In this document: positions 26,992 through 35,034 of the stretch, in pieces
How the letters are laid out: every line of letters begins with the position of its first letter
Position numbering within the stretch: position 1 is the first letter of the stretch
Assembly: GCA_904419545.1 (NCBI GenBank)
Contig: CAJFRY010000021.1
Location: 1 to 64,000, forward strand
Source: Candidatus Woodwardiibium gallinarum
GTDB lineage: Bacteria > Bacillota > Clostridia > Oscillospirales > CAG-382
Direction: 5' to 3'
DNA: 64,000 bases
Position numbers and translations under genes: made by a program
Notes under the pieces: model-generated
The model's input: the letters and a program-made list of their open reading frames with translations, nothing else
Told to the model about the DNA's origin: nothing
Database searches by the model: none

Positions 26992-28186
26992 CGACTGGAT
27001 CGAAAGCATCAAAAACGCATTGGAAGCATACGGCAAGCAAAGCGACGAAACACTCACTTCACTGTACGCCGCCGCGCGGGACGAGTACAACAAAAGCTAC
27101 AATGCGGCGCTGGATACACTCAACGCGCAATACGAATCCGACAAAAAACAGGCGTACACAAAAAAAGCGGCCGACGATAAGAATATGGGTGAATACTTAG
27201 CCGCACGCGGTCTGTCGCGGTCGGGTGAGAGCGTGAACGCGCGCATTGCATCAGACGTTTCGCTTGGGAACACCTTGTCCGCGCTGTCAAGCGGACTGCG
27301 CGAATCGCAGAACACGCTTGCCTCCGATTACGGCAAGGCACTGGCGAATCTTGCGATAGAGGAGGCGAACAAAAAAGCCGAGAACAACCGCTGGACGGCA
27401 GAGTTCTCCGCCTCGCTGGCGAGCACGGCCGCCGATAACGCGCTGCGTGAGGAACAGAACCGTCTCGACCGCGATAAATTCAACCATACCGTAGAAATGG
27501 ACAACAATGCGCTCAATGATCTGAAAGCCGAGCTGGAAGCATACGAAGCGGAGCTGAAGAAGCGCGAAGAGGCACTCAAGGAGGCCGAAAGCAACAAGCC
27601 GGGCACAGGAAACACAGGGAATACAAGCGCATCGGACGACACACCGGGAAATACGGGCGGCAACGAGGACAACAACTCGATGCTCAACCCTGCCGAACTG
27701 GCAAAGGATATCGTCTCACAATACGCGACAGGCAAAACGCTTTCCACGCAGGCGGAAAACTTTGCCGTTCTCAAATACCTGCGCAATCTCAAACGCGAGG
27801 GCATCGACGAGGCATATTACGACTCTCTTGTTTCCAACCTGAAGGCGCTGGGCTTTACGGGGGCGAACGTAAACTACAATACGCTGCTTGACACAGTCAA
27901 CGACAGTATTGAAAACTATTATCGCCTGCAGGAAGAGCTTTACAATCTCTATTTGGAAAAAGGCTTCAGTCCGGAAATCGCGTCCGCCGGTTCCAAAGAC
28001 CGGGCACAGGGACTGCAGTATGAATACCTGTACAGACACTCGCCGAGCATATCCTTCTTTGAGCTGGCCGTCTATGCGGCGGATCTGGACCTCGACCATC
28101 TGGAAACCTTCTACAGCCATGTAGAAACAAACAGGCGCGACCCGAATGAATATGACATCGTACTCGGCGGTGCGCTGAAGCATTGA
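26963..28186 (+). CDS. Coiled-coil structural protein, phage-type
   Basis: About 407 residues. Residues 1-180 are Ala/Glu-rich helix, including EYLAARGLSRSGESVNARIA, then a clear coiled coil (LKAELEAYEAELKKREEALKE), a Gly/Asn/Thr linker (about residues 214-235) and a helical C-terminal domain. It overlaps the preceding gene. ATG 26963 lacks a strong binding site; TTG 26984 after GGGGG is an alternative. It could be an ejection or tail-accessory protein; no family is recognised with confidence. Confidence 0.6.
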   Translation: MKWGITDLVNDWIESIKNALEAYGKQSDETLTSLYAAARDEYNKSYNAALDTLNAQYESDKKQAYTKKAADDKNMGEYLAARGLSRSGESVNARIASDVSLGNTLSALSSGLRESQNTLASDYGKALANLAIEEANKKAENNRWTAEFSASLASTAADNALREEQNRLDRDKFNHTVEMDNNALNDLKAELEAYEAELKKREEALKEAESNKPGTGNTGNTSASDDTPGNTGGNEDNNSMLNPAELAKDIVSQYATGKTLSTQAENFAVLKYLRNLKREGIDEAYYDSLVSNLKALGFTGANVNYNTLLDTVNDSIENYYRLQEELYNLYLEKGFSPEIASAGSKDRAQGLQYEYLYRHSPSISFFELAVYAADLDLDHLETFYSHVETNRRDPNEYDIVLGGALKH

Positions 28187-28236
28187 ACAGGCTGACCGCC
28201 TTATCCGGCGGCAGGAACGAGAAAGGACAACAGCTT

Positions 28237-28548
28237 ATGGATTGGAACGCATATCTCAAGCCGGAGCTTTCCGTGCTCATCCCCGTGCTCTATCTCATCG
28301 GTGCAGCTCTGAAAAAGACATCTATCGGAAACTGGCGCATCCCCTTCCTGCTCGGCGGCGGGGGCATTCTGCTGGCAGCACTGTATCTGCTGTCATCCGC
28401 CTTCCCCGACAACGGGCCGCAGCTTTTTGCGCTGCTGTTCTCTGCCGTAACACAGGGAATTCTCGGAGCAGCCGGCGCAGTGTACGCCAACAACCTGCTC
28501 AAGCAGTATACCAAACGAAAAGAGGAAGAGCAGGATGCGGATTCTTAA
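28237..28548 (+). CDS. Holin-like membrane protein
   Basis: 103 residues with two to three membrane helices and a charged C-terminus (KRKEEEQDADS). The opening LKPELSVLIPVLYLIGAALKKT resembles the Phage_holin_5 type group. The ATG follows GAAAGGA. Holins form membrane holes that release or activate an endolysin, but no endolysin gene accompanies it. Confidence 0.75.
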   Translation: MDWNAYLKPELSVLIPVLYLIGAALKKTSIGNWRIPFLLGGGGILLAALYLLSSAFPDNGPQLFALLFSAVTQGILGAAGAVYANNLLKQYTKRKEEEQDADS

Positions 28549-28600
28549 ACACATCTATCAGGCGTTTTATACGCTGTTCTGTTGTATTTACGAAATATGA
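28535..28600 (+). CDS. Tiny 21-residue peptide gene
   Basis: ATG CGG ... TGA with AGAGGAAGAG just upstream; the product is MRILKHIYQAFYTLFCCIYEI. It overlaps the holin end by 14 nt and the next gene by ATGA, which suggests coupled translation of a lysis-region micro-protein. Expression is unproven. Confidence 0.4.
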   Translation: MRILKHIYQAFYTLFCCIYEI

Positions 28601-28920
28601 CAGAGGGCTTTACGGAGCTGCTGCTCACACTGTTTTCATCGGCGGGGCTGGCGGGTGCATTGTTCGCGGCGCTGCTGTCGCATGTGCTCAGGAAAGCGCG
28701 CGCCGACGCCGACCGTCGCCGGCAGGAACGGACGTCGCTGGAGATCATGCGGTGTGAGGGCGAAGCGGCTGCCGGAGAACTGCTGCTGACGCTCGTCGCC
28801 TTCGTACAGGGACACTGCGGCGAGACGGAGCTGAAAACAGCGCGGGACGAATACGGCAGCTATTTGGAAAAAAGCAGAGCGCTCAAGGCCAAGCTGGCCG
28901 CCGAGCACACCGAAAAATGA
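28597..28920 (+). CDS. Small membrane-anchored phage protein
   Basis: 107 residues: one N-terminal membrane helix (about 9-30), then a charged Arg-rich helical cytoplasmic part. It is the last gene of the capsid operon, right before the terminator. It could be a spanin- or antiholin-like protein; no family is recognised. Confidence 0.55.
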   Translation: MTEGFTELLLTLFSSAGLAGALFAALLSHVLRKARADADRRRQERTSLEIMRCEGEAAAGELLLTLVAFVQGHCGETELKTARDEYGSYLEKSRALKAKLAAEHTEK

Positions 28921-28931
28921 CCGCACAGCAA

Positions 28932-28967
28932 AAAAGGCCCGGCCGCTTTGAAGCGGCCGGGCCTTTT
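28932..28967 (+). terminator. Strong intrinsic terminator of the capsid operon
   Basis: GGCCCGGCCGCTT-TG-AAGCGGCCGGGCC (28936-28963) followed by TTTT and preceded by an A-run, so it can also act in reverse. Confidence 0.9.
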
Positions 28968-29056
28968 GCTGTAAGAAAAGCTATAAATTCCAAGCGAAAT
29001 GCAGAGCTTTTCCACAGGCCGGAGAGACGGCTGCATAACCGCCTCTCTATGTTCTG

Positions 29057-29845
29057 TCAGCCGAGCGCCACGTCCAGCAGCAGCATCAGCGCGAAGCCGA
29101 GCGCCACGCCGACGGTGCCGACGTTGCTGTGCTCGCCGGCCTGCGACTCGGGGATCAGCTCCTCGACGACCACGTAGATCATCGCACCGGCCGCGAATGC
29201 AAGGATATACGGCAGCACGGAGGTGACCAGCGAGGTCAGCAGGATGGTCAGCAGCGCGCCGAGCGGCTCCACGACGCCGGAAAGCGTCCCGTAGAAGAAC
29301 GCACGGCGCTTGGAGAGACCGTTAGAAACCAGCGGTGCGGAGATCACCGCGCCTTCGGGGAAGTTCTGAACCGCGATGCCGATGGACAGCGCCAGCGCGC
29401 CGGCAGTGGTGATGACAGTGCTGCCCTCCAGCATCCCGGCGAGAACGACGCCGACCGCCATTCCTTCGGGGATGTTGTGCAGCGTGACGGCGAGGACGAG
29501 CATAAACGACTTTCCCAGACTCGACGGCCGTCCCTCAGGCTTATCCTCGCCGAGGTGAAGGTGCGGGATGAGCGTATCCAACAGCAGCAGAAAGCCCATG
29601 CCGAGCAGGAAGCCGAGCACGGCCGGCAGCCAGGCGTTCCCGCCGTCCGCCTCCGCCATCTCGATGGCGGGGATGAGCAGCGACCAGACCGAGGCGGCAA
29701 TCATCACGCCCGAAGCAAAGCCGAGCAGCGCTTTCTGCACCTTGTCCCCCATCTGCCTTTTGAAAAAGAACACCGTCGCCGAGCCGAGCACGGTGCCGGC
29801 CAGCGGCAGCAGCAGTCCGAGCAGTGTTTTGACCGTCTGGCTCAT
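29057..29845 (-). CDS. ZIP-family divalent metal transporter
   Basis: 262 residues and about eight membrane helices. The metal-site motifs are HNIPEG and QNFPEG in the fourth and fifth helices, with a His-rich loop (IPHLHLGED) before them. It imports zinc or iron across the membrane. Its ATG overlaps the ferritin stop (TGATG), so the two are translationally coupled; this points to iron handling. Confidence 0.92.
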   Translation of the reverse strand: MSQTVKTLLGLLLPLAGTVLGSATVFFFKRQMGDKVQKALLGFASGVMIAASVWSLLIPAIEMAEADGGNAWLPAVLGFLLGMGFLLLLDTLIPHLHLGEDKPEGRPSSLGKSFMLVLAVTLHNIPEGMAVGVVLAGMLEGSTVITTAGALALSIGIAVQNFPEGAVISAPLVSNGLSKRRAFFYGTLSGVVEPLGALLTILLTSLVTSVLPYILAFAAGAMIYVVVEELIPESQAGEHSNVGTVGVALGFALMLLLDVALG

Positions 29846-30354
29846 CAAAGGGTCAGAGACGGCGGATTATACACGCGCGTTTTCAGCTCGCTGTTGAGCA
29901 TATACAGCCCCTTTGCGTCGCTGCCGAACAGCTCCATTTTGGTAATCATATCCGATGCGTTTTTTTCCTCCTCGCCCTGTTCCTTGACGAACCAGTCGAG
30001 CAGCTGCATCGTGCGGAAATCATGATCCGCAAACGCCTCGGCATAAATGGCGTTGATAAGGCCGGTGACATATTTCTCGTGCTCCAATCCGGCCTTAAGG
30101 GGCGCCATATTATCGGCAAGCACCTTATCCGGCTTGTTGATTACGCCGAATGTGACCTTCTCGCCGTTGTTCTGCAAATACTGATAGAAGAGCATCGCAT
30201 GGTCTGCTTCCTCCTGCGCCTGCACCTTATACCAGTTCTCGAAGCCGTCGAGGCCGACCGCACCGTAATAGTTGGCGAAGTCCAGATAGAGGTAGGCGGA
30301 ATAGAATTCGTGCGTAATCTGTTCGTTAATGAGCTTTGCAACTTTTTCGTTCAT
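29845..30354 (-). CDS. Ferritin
   Basis: 169 residues, the length of bacterial non-heme ferritin. The N-terminus EQITHEFYSAYLYLDFANYY and later EEADHAMLFYQY give the diiron centre ligands of the four-helix bundle. The product stores iron and detoxifies it in the cytoplasm. The ATG follows AAAGGGAAG; longer in-frame upstream sequence is not supported. It is the middle gene of a NifX-like, ferritin, ZIP operon. Confidence 0.94.
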   Translation of the reverse strand: MNEKVAKLINEQITHEFYSAYLYLDFANYYGAVGLDGFENWYKVQAQEEADHAMLFYQYLQNNGEKVTFGVINKPDKVLADNMAPLKAGLEHEKYVTGLINAIYAEAFADHDFRTMQLLDWFVKEQGEEEKNASDMITKMELFGSDAKGLYMLNSELKTRVYNPPSLTL

Positions 30355-30373
30355 TTTGCTTCCCTTTCCTTCT

Positions 30374-30769
30374 TTATTCCTTGCCGCACCCGTGGCCGCA
30401 GCCGCCGGAGCCGCAGGTATGCGTATGGTCATGCGCGTGATGATCGCAGCGCACGGCCGGGTCGTAAGCAAGCGTGCCGTCCAGCAGCGCACGCACGGCT
30501 TCGTCCGCGCTGCCCGAGACACCGCCGTAAAGGCGGATGCCGGTCTGCGAAAGCGCCGTCTGCGCGCCGCCGCCAATACCGCCGCAGATAAGCGTATCGA
30601 CGCCGTTGTCCTTCAAAAAACCGGCCAGCGCGCCGTGGCCGCTCCCGTTGGTGGAATGCACGGCGGACGCGCGGATCTCGCCGTTTTCGACGTCATAAAA
30701 CTTGAAGGCCGAAGTGCGGCCGAAGTGCTGAAAAACAGCGCCGTTGTCATAGGGGACTGCAATACGCAT
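30374..30769 (-). CDS. NifX/NifB-family iron-molybdenum cofactor-type protein with metal-binding tail
   Basis: 131 residues. The N-terminal 100 residues (AVPYDNGAVFQHFGRTSAFKFYDV, CGGIGGGAQTAL) form the dinitrogenase Fe-Mo cofactor domain, common in anaerobes without nitrogenase. The C-terminus is rich in His and Cys (CDHHAHDHTHTCGSGGCGHGC) and should bind metal. First gene of the ferritin-ZIP operon, so a metal-carrier or sensing role is likely. Confidence 0.85.
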   Translation of the reverse strand: MRIAVPYDNGAVFQHFGRTSAFKFYDVENGEIRASAVHSTNGSGHGALAGFLKDNGVDTLICGGIGGGAQTALSQTGIRLYGGVSGSADEAVRALLDGTLAYDPAVRCDHHAHDHTHTCGSGGCGHGCGKE

Positions 30770-30861
30770 TCAAAACGCTCCTTTCTATGTCTTCCTTTTT
30801 TCTTAAATTATGCAGGCAATGCTGCAAAATACGGGTGGATTCCGATGCTCACAGCATCTCC

Positions 30862-30889
30862 ATTATAGCACGAAACCGTAAAAAGTAAA
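30862..30889 (-). promoter_or_regulatory. Promoter of the NifX-ferritin-ZIP operon
   Basis: On the minus strand TTTACT (30889-30884), 16 nt, TATAAT (30867-30862). Confidence 0.55.
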
Positions 30890-30907
30890 GAGACCCGGTC
30901 ACGTTTT

Positions 30908-31915
30908 TCAGGAAAAGTTTCCGTCCTGCTCGGGAAGTACGTAATGGAAGGAAGAGACTGCATTCCTGCTTGTGCCGTCATCGTATACGAACGTGTAATA
31001 CATATAATAATAAATGGTATTTACATCGTATGCTTGAATATAATTCAGCCTTTTGTAGGAATCAAAAGCCGGCGTCTGCACTTTTATATCCACCACATAT
31101 TCGTACCCGCTGCACAACGACCGCAGCTTTTCCAACGCGCCCTCTATATAGACCTCATCCGGCCAGTCGGGGATGTTCACACCCTTCCATTCGTATAAGC
31201 CACTTGTACTGTATCCGGTTAGATTTCCAAACGTGTCGTAGTCAAACCGAATGGAAGCAGTGGTTATACCGTTTTTGAGTCTATAAAAGACCAGCCTGAA
31301 ACCATCTTCGTATCGCCCCACATGCTCATAATAATGGGGTTCCAGTCTGTATTCTTCTTGTTCTACCCATTCATCCGGATCAAGAGCGCTGTACGTTTCC
31401 ATAAACTGAAGCGATTTCTGCTTCAGTTCCTCGATATCCGGCATCGTATCGGAGGTCGCCCATTTTTCGCGCATCTCTTCGGGGAGCAGCTCCGGTATCA
31501 CAAAAAACCATGTCAGCAATTGATTTTCGCTGTTAACGCCAAAACGGAAAATATTATGAGTGGGATCTGCATATCTTAATTCAATCCCGGGATGACTGTT
31601 TGCAGTTGCCATCGTATATTCATAGACTCCCGTAAACGGGACGCCATAGATTTCAACCGTTTTCGAGGTCCCGACATAAACTGCGTCCTGTTCATGATCG
31701 CCGGACATTCCGTCAAAATCCGGCGCTGCGTATACGTCATCCCTGATCCATAAAGGCCTACCGATCAGCACGCGCGGTTCGTCCGGGACGGGCAGCGGCG
31801 GGAACGACGTTTCGTAGGATTCCTCTTCGGAACCGCCGTCCGACACCTCGCTCTCCCGCGACACGCAGAGCAGCAAACAAATCAGAAAGGCCGATCTTCT
31901 TTTCATACGCACCAT
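30908..31915 (-). CDS. Secreted or membrane-anchored protein of unknown function
   Basis: 335 residues from an ATG five bases after GGAGGTG. A short hydrophobic segment (AFLICLLLCVS) is followed by a Ser/Glu linker and a beta-rich domain with many aromatic residues near the C-terminus. The lipobox is not canonical. The frame stays open upstream to an ATG at 32275 that has its own GGAGG, so a longer product cannot be excluded. I do not recognise a family. Confidence 0.65.
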   Translation of the reverse strand: MVRMKRRSAFLICLLLCVSRESEVSDGGSEEESYETSFPPLPVPDEPRVLIGRPLWIRDDVYAAPDFDGMSGDHEQDAVYVGTSKTVEIYGVPFTGVYEYTMATANSHPGIELRYADPTHNIFRFGVNSENQLLTWFFVIPELLPEEMREKWATSDTMPDIEELKQKSLQFMETYSALDPDEWVEQEEYRLEPHYYEHVGRYEDGFRLVFYRLKNGITTASIRFDYDTFGNLTGYSTSGLYEWKGVNIPDWPDEVYIEGALEKLRSLCSGYEYVVDIKVQTPAFDSYKRLNYIQAYDVNTIYYYMYYTFVYDDGTSRNAVSSFHYVLPEQDGNFS

Positions 31916-32327
31916 AACGACACCTCCGTATGTCTGAAAAACGCACAAAAGATAAGAGCCACCTATCAGCAGCCGATACGAACAAAGCAGGACTCGTGCG
32001 GCTTCACGCAGTCCCGGGATACGGACGATAGAATCCCGCGCACCGTCGCTTTTGAACGTATATAAATCGCATCCGTCCCGGACGCTGCCAAACGGATTTC
32101 CGGCAGCTATGCGTAAGCCGGAACAGGCTTGGTGTTCCCTGCCTTCATACGTAAAAGCGGTGCGGTCTCGAGCATCCCGGCGACGGGCGAACGCACGCAC
32201 AGCGGGCCGGGCCGAAGAAGGCGAAAAGCCCGGCAAAGCGTACACAGCAGCGCAGGACGGGTATCTTGCCTGCATATCGCTTTCCTCCCCACGCGCAGAA
32301 GCACGGAGGGCATTCTATTCGCTTCCC
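31916..32327 (-). other. Long leader of the unknown secreted protein
   Basis: About 400 nt separate a consensus promoter from the preferred start codon. The region keeps an in-frame open stretch from ATG 32275 (with GGAGG eight bases away) but its predicted residues look non-natural. No known riboswitch core was recognised. Confidence 0.4.
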
Positions 32328-32356
32328 ATTATACTGCCGGCTGTGGGGTTTGTCAA
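32328..32356 (-). promoter_or_regulatory. Consensus promoter
   Basis: On the minus strand TTGACA (32356-32351), 17 nt, TATAAT (32333-32328): both hexamers match consensus exactly. Confidence 0.85.
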
Positions 32357-32386
32357 TCTTTTCCGCACAATAACGTACAAAAGACT

Positions 32387-32411
32387 GCGGCGAAGCATTT
32401 TGCTTCGCCGC
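32387..32411 (-). terminator. Terminator of the DUF4364-nth-DUF4855 operon
   Basis: GCGGCGAAGC-ATTTT-GCTTCGCCGC, followed on the minus strand by AGTCTTTTG, just after the stop codon at 32422. Confidence 0.8.
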
Positions 32412-32421
32412 GGCCGGGCAT

Positions 32422-35034
32422 TTACGAACAAACGAAGGTAATCACAGCCGGCTCGCTGGTCTGCTCGCCGAACACGGCCGTCACGGAGAAGCTGTCGGTG
32501 CCCGTATAGCCGTCCAGCGGATAGTAGGTGAACGTACCGTCCGTATCCAAACGCAGACTGCCATAGCGCGGCGAGACGGCAAGCGCAATCGTATATGTCT
32601 CATCGCTGCCGACCTCGATCTTTCCGGTGACGCTCCTGCCCTCGCAGGCGTATTCCGCGCTCTGCGGCGCCGTGACCTCGGAAACTTCGGGAAGAGCCGA
32701 ATAGCTCTCGTCAAGCATGCCCTTAGCATAGAGGTAAGTGTCCTTATACACGCTCGACGTATACGCGTCGCCGTTGTCGAGCGCCTGCGTGAGGTCGGTG
32801 GGGATGATACCCAGATAATACACCTTGATCGAATCCATATATCCGTATTCTATGCCTTTCTGGATATATTCCTTATAACGTTCGATATTCAGGCGGTTCG
32901 ACCAGGCGGACAGTTCCATTTCCACGCACATACCGAACATACGGGCCTGCAGCGCAGTGCTGTCGAGACGGTCGGGGTCTGTGACGGACATAAACGAATA
33001 ATTGGGCTGGAGGCAGGCAATATCGAATCCGAGCGACTTCCACTCCTCGAATTCCTGCGCCTGATAATAGGGGATCCAGAGCATCATCATCCCTAACGAA
33101 TGCACATAATCGGTTGCATAGCGGATGACGGCGCGTTCATCGGGATCATCGCCGAATATGTGCTCCTCCTGCCAGTAGAAGCCGACGAGCGAGAGGTTTT
33201 CGTACCCCGCGCTCCGATAGCGCTCGAGCTGGGTATCGATTTGCCACTTGACGGCCTTCTGTCGGTTTTCAAGGGTGTTGAGCGGATCGTCGACGCCGTC
33301 GCCGTCCAAATCGCCGAAGGTATTGACCTGTCCGTCCGCAGTCTCGGGATTGGGGCGGAGAATGGAAAGGAACACCTTCGCCTGATAACCGTCGAGACCG
33401 AGCTCATCCGCAGCGCTGCCGACGGCGGTATTCAGCGCGTCGAGGTTGCGGTCGGCGACGAACTGGCTGTCGATATAGAACTGCCAGCCCTTAAGCGTAA
33501 TGCGGTCCTCCTCGGGCGCAAATCCCGAGCAGGGAGAGAAAAGGAAGGTATCGAAAAAGGTGTCCTTCAGCTCGCCGTCTTCATAATAACCGACGTAGCG
33601 CGCAAACTCCTCGGCGGTCATCATCGCCGCCTCATCGTAAGTCGTGCCGTCACCGCGGCAGATCGGCGTGCAGAGGATGTTTTCGATACCACCGAAGTCC
33701 TCGGGATCGAGATAGCGGTCGCTCAGAGCGTTTTCCGAGGAGCGCTCGGGTTCGACGGGCAGTGCGGTATCGGGCACATACTTGGTCCCGTAAACCTCTA
33801 TCTCGCTCATAGCGCAATGCCCCTTGGTCTGCATCAGCAGGCACACATAGCGGGCACGGCGGACGCCGCCGAGGTCGGCGGTAAAGGACAGCATCTCGCT
33901 CGTCGCGTCGCCGTAATCGACCCAAACGGTCGCGACAGACTGCCAGTCGGTTCCGTTTTCACTGACGAGAACGCCGACCTCCCCCACGGGATAAACGCCC
34001 CAGGCGGTAAGGATAAGCATATCGAATTCCACGCGCTCGACGGCCGAGATATGACCGAGGTCGAGCGTGATGCGGCGGCCGTCGCCCCGGGTCATACGGA
34101 AAACATCGCTGCTGTCCCAGGACACGCCGGCATGTGTGCCGTCCGTCAGCACGGCAGGGTCGGGCGTATTCAGCGAAGCGACGGCGTCCTCCGGCTCAAG
34201 CTCGGAAAAGTGCTGCACATAAATGTTTTCGACACCGAGCGCAAGATTGATCGTTTCGTTATAATCCGCGTCGCTCTCCGGCCAGTAGGAAGGCTCGGAC
34301 GTCTCAATCGTCGGGTCGCCGTAATACTGCGCGACGGTGTCCTGTTCCGGCTCGTAATCGGCGGAATAGGCATAAGCGCTGATTTCGTCAATGAAGAACC
34401 AGCCCATCTCCTGCCGGGAGAAGGAAAGGCGGATATATCGCGCCTTGAGGATCTCGCTGAGACGAAAAGTGTAAGTGAACTTTGCAGGATCCTGCGGCGA
34501 AGCAGGCATATACACCGAACCGAGCGAGGAATAGTTTTCCCCGTCGGTCGACGCATAGAGCGTCACCGACCCGGCCAGGCCGACGCCGTATTCCTGCTGC
34601 CGCAGGCAGCCGATCTCGATATCCGCAATGCCATGCGCGTCATCCCCGAGGTCAAAATCAATCGTCACGGGCGTTCCACCGGCAAAGCCGGTCCAGGAAT
34701 AGGTATTGAATTGCTCGGCATAGGCGCCGTCGGTCAGCTTCACGCCCTCAGGGTCGGCGTAATTGCCGTCGGAGCCGGCATCCCGGGAAAGGGTATAGCT
34801 CTTGCCCGCAAGCACATTTTTTCGCGTCTGCGTGCGGTCAGGCGTGCCGCCCGAAAGCAGCGCGTCGATTTCCAGAGCGGCCTCGCAGATGACGTTGGGT
34901 TCGGACGTGTCCGTCGAAGTGTCAGCCGAAACGGCGGACGAATCGGCTTCGGACAAATCACCCTGTTGCTCCGTACAGGCGCAGAGCGAAATGCAAAGCA
35001 GAGCGGCGAGCAGGATACATATTTTTTTCTTCAT
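32422..35034 (-). CDS. Large lipoprotein with discoidin-like and DUF4855 domains
   Basis: 870 residues. A lipoprotein signal with C at about residue 19 (CISLCAC) is followed by a Ser/Asp linker, two F5/8-type discoidin-like beta domains (about 70-220 and 250-420; both ask for changes in sugar or surface binding), a DUF4855 domain (about 440-760; GGIENILCTPICRG, GFYWQEEHIFGDD) and a C-terminal Ig-like domain (GTFTYYPLDGYTGTDSF). DUF4855 is related to glycosidase barrels. It probably acts on the outer surface. Its start overlaps the nth stop (ATGA). Confidence 0.82.
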   Translation of the reverse strand: MKKKICILLAALLCISLCACTEQQGDLSEADSSAVSADTSTDTSEPNVICEAALEIDALLSGGTPDRTQTRKNVLAGKSYTLSRDAGSDGNYADPEGVKLTDGAYAEQFNTYSWTGFAGGTPVTIDFDLGDDAHGIADIEIGCLRQQEYGVGLAGSVTLYASTDGENYSSLGSVYMPASPQDPAKFTYTFRLSEILKARYIRLSFSRQEMGWFFIDEISAYAYSADYEPEQDTVAQYYGDPTIETSEPSYWPESDADYNETINLALGVENIYVQHFSELEPEDAVASLNTPDPAVLTDGTHAGVSWDSSDVFRMTRGDGRRITLDLGHISAVERVEFDMLILTAWGVYPVGEVGVLVSENGTDWQSVATVWVDYGDATSEMLSFTADLGGVRRARYVCLLMQTKGHCAMSEIEVYGTKYVPDTALPVEPERSSENALSDRYLDPEDFGGIENILCTPICRGDGTTYDEAAMMTAEEFARYVGYYEDGELKDTFFDTFLFSPCSGFAPEEDRITLKGWQFYIDSQFVADRNLDALNTAVGSAADELGLDGYQAKVFLSILRPNPETADGQVNTFGDLDGDGVDDPLNTLENRQKAVKWQIDTQLERYRSAGYENLSLVGFYWQEEHIFGDDPDERAVIRYATDYVHSLGMMMLWIPYYQAQEFEEWKSLGFDIACLQPNYSFMSVTDPDRLDSTALQARMFGMCVEMELSAWSNRLNIERYKEYIQKGIEYGYMDSIKVYYLGIIPTDLTQALDNGDAYTSSVYKDTYLYAKGMLDESYSALPEVSEVTAPQSAEYACEGRSVTGKIEVGSDETYTIALAVSPRYGSLRLDTDGTFTYYPLDGYTGTDSFSVTAVFGEQTSEPAVITFVCS

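Larger units (their letters stand above)
18973..28967 (+). mobile_element. Phage-head gene operon (prophage remnant or domesticated particle)
   Basis: A single rightward operon between the promoter at 18912 and a strong terminator at 28932. It carries gtrA, terminase small and large subunits, portal, scaffold-like, P22-like coat, a small virion protein, a connector-like protein, a propeller-like tail hub candidate, a coiled-coil structural protein, a holin-like protein and two tiny membrane or lysis-region proteins. No integrase, repressor, replication gene, endolysin, tape measure or tail-tube gene is present, and no attachment-site duplication was noticed. Base composition resembles the flanks. 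Confidence 0.7.

Noticed and set aside
32052-32441. 129-residue plus-strand frame over the long leader
   Set aside because: It crosses the terminator and a consensus minus-strand promoter, and its composition is unnatural.
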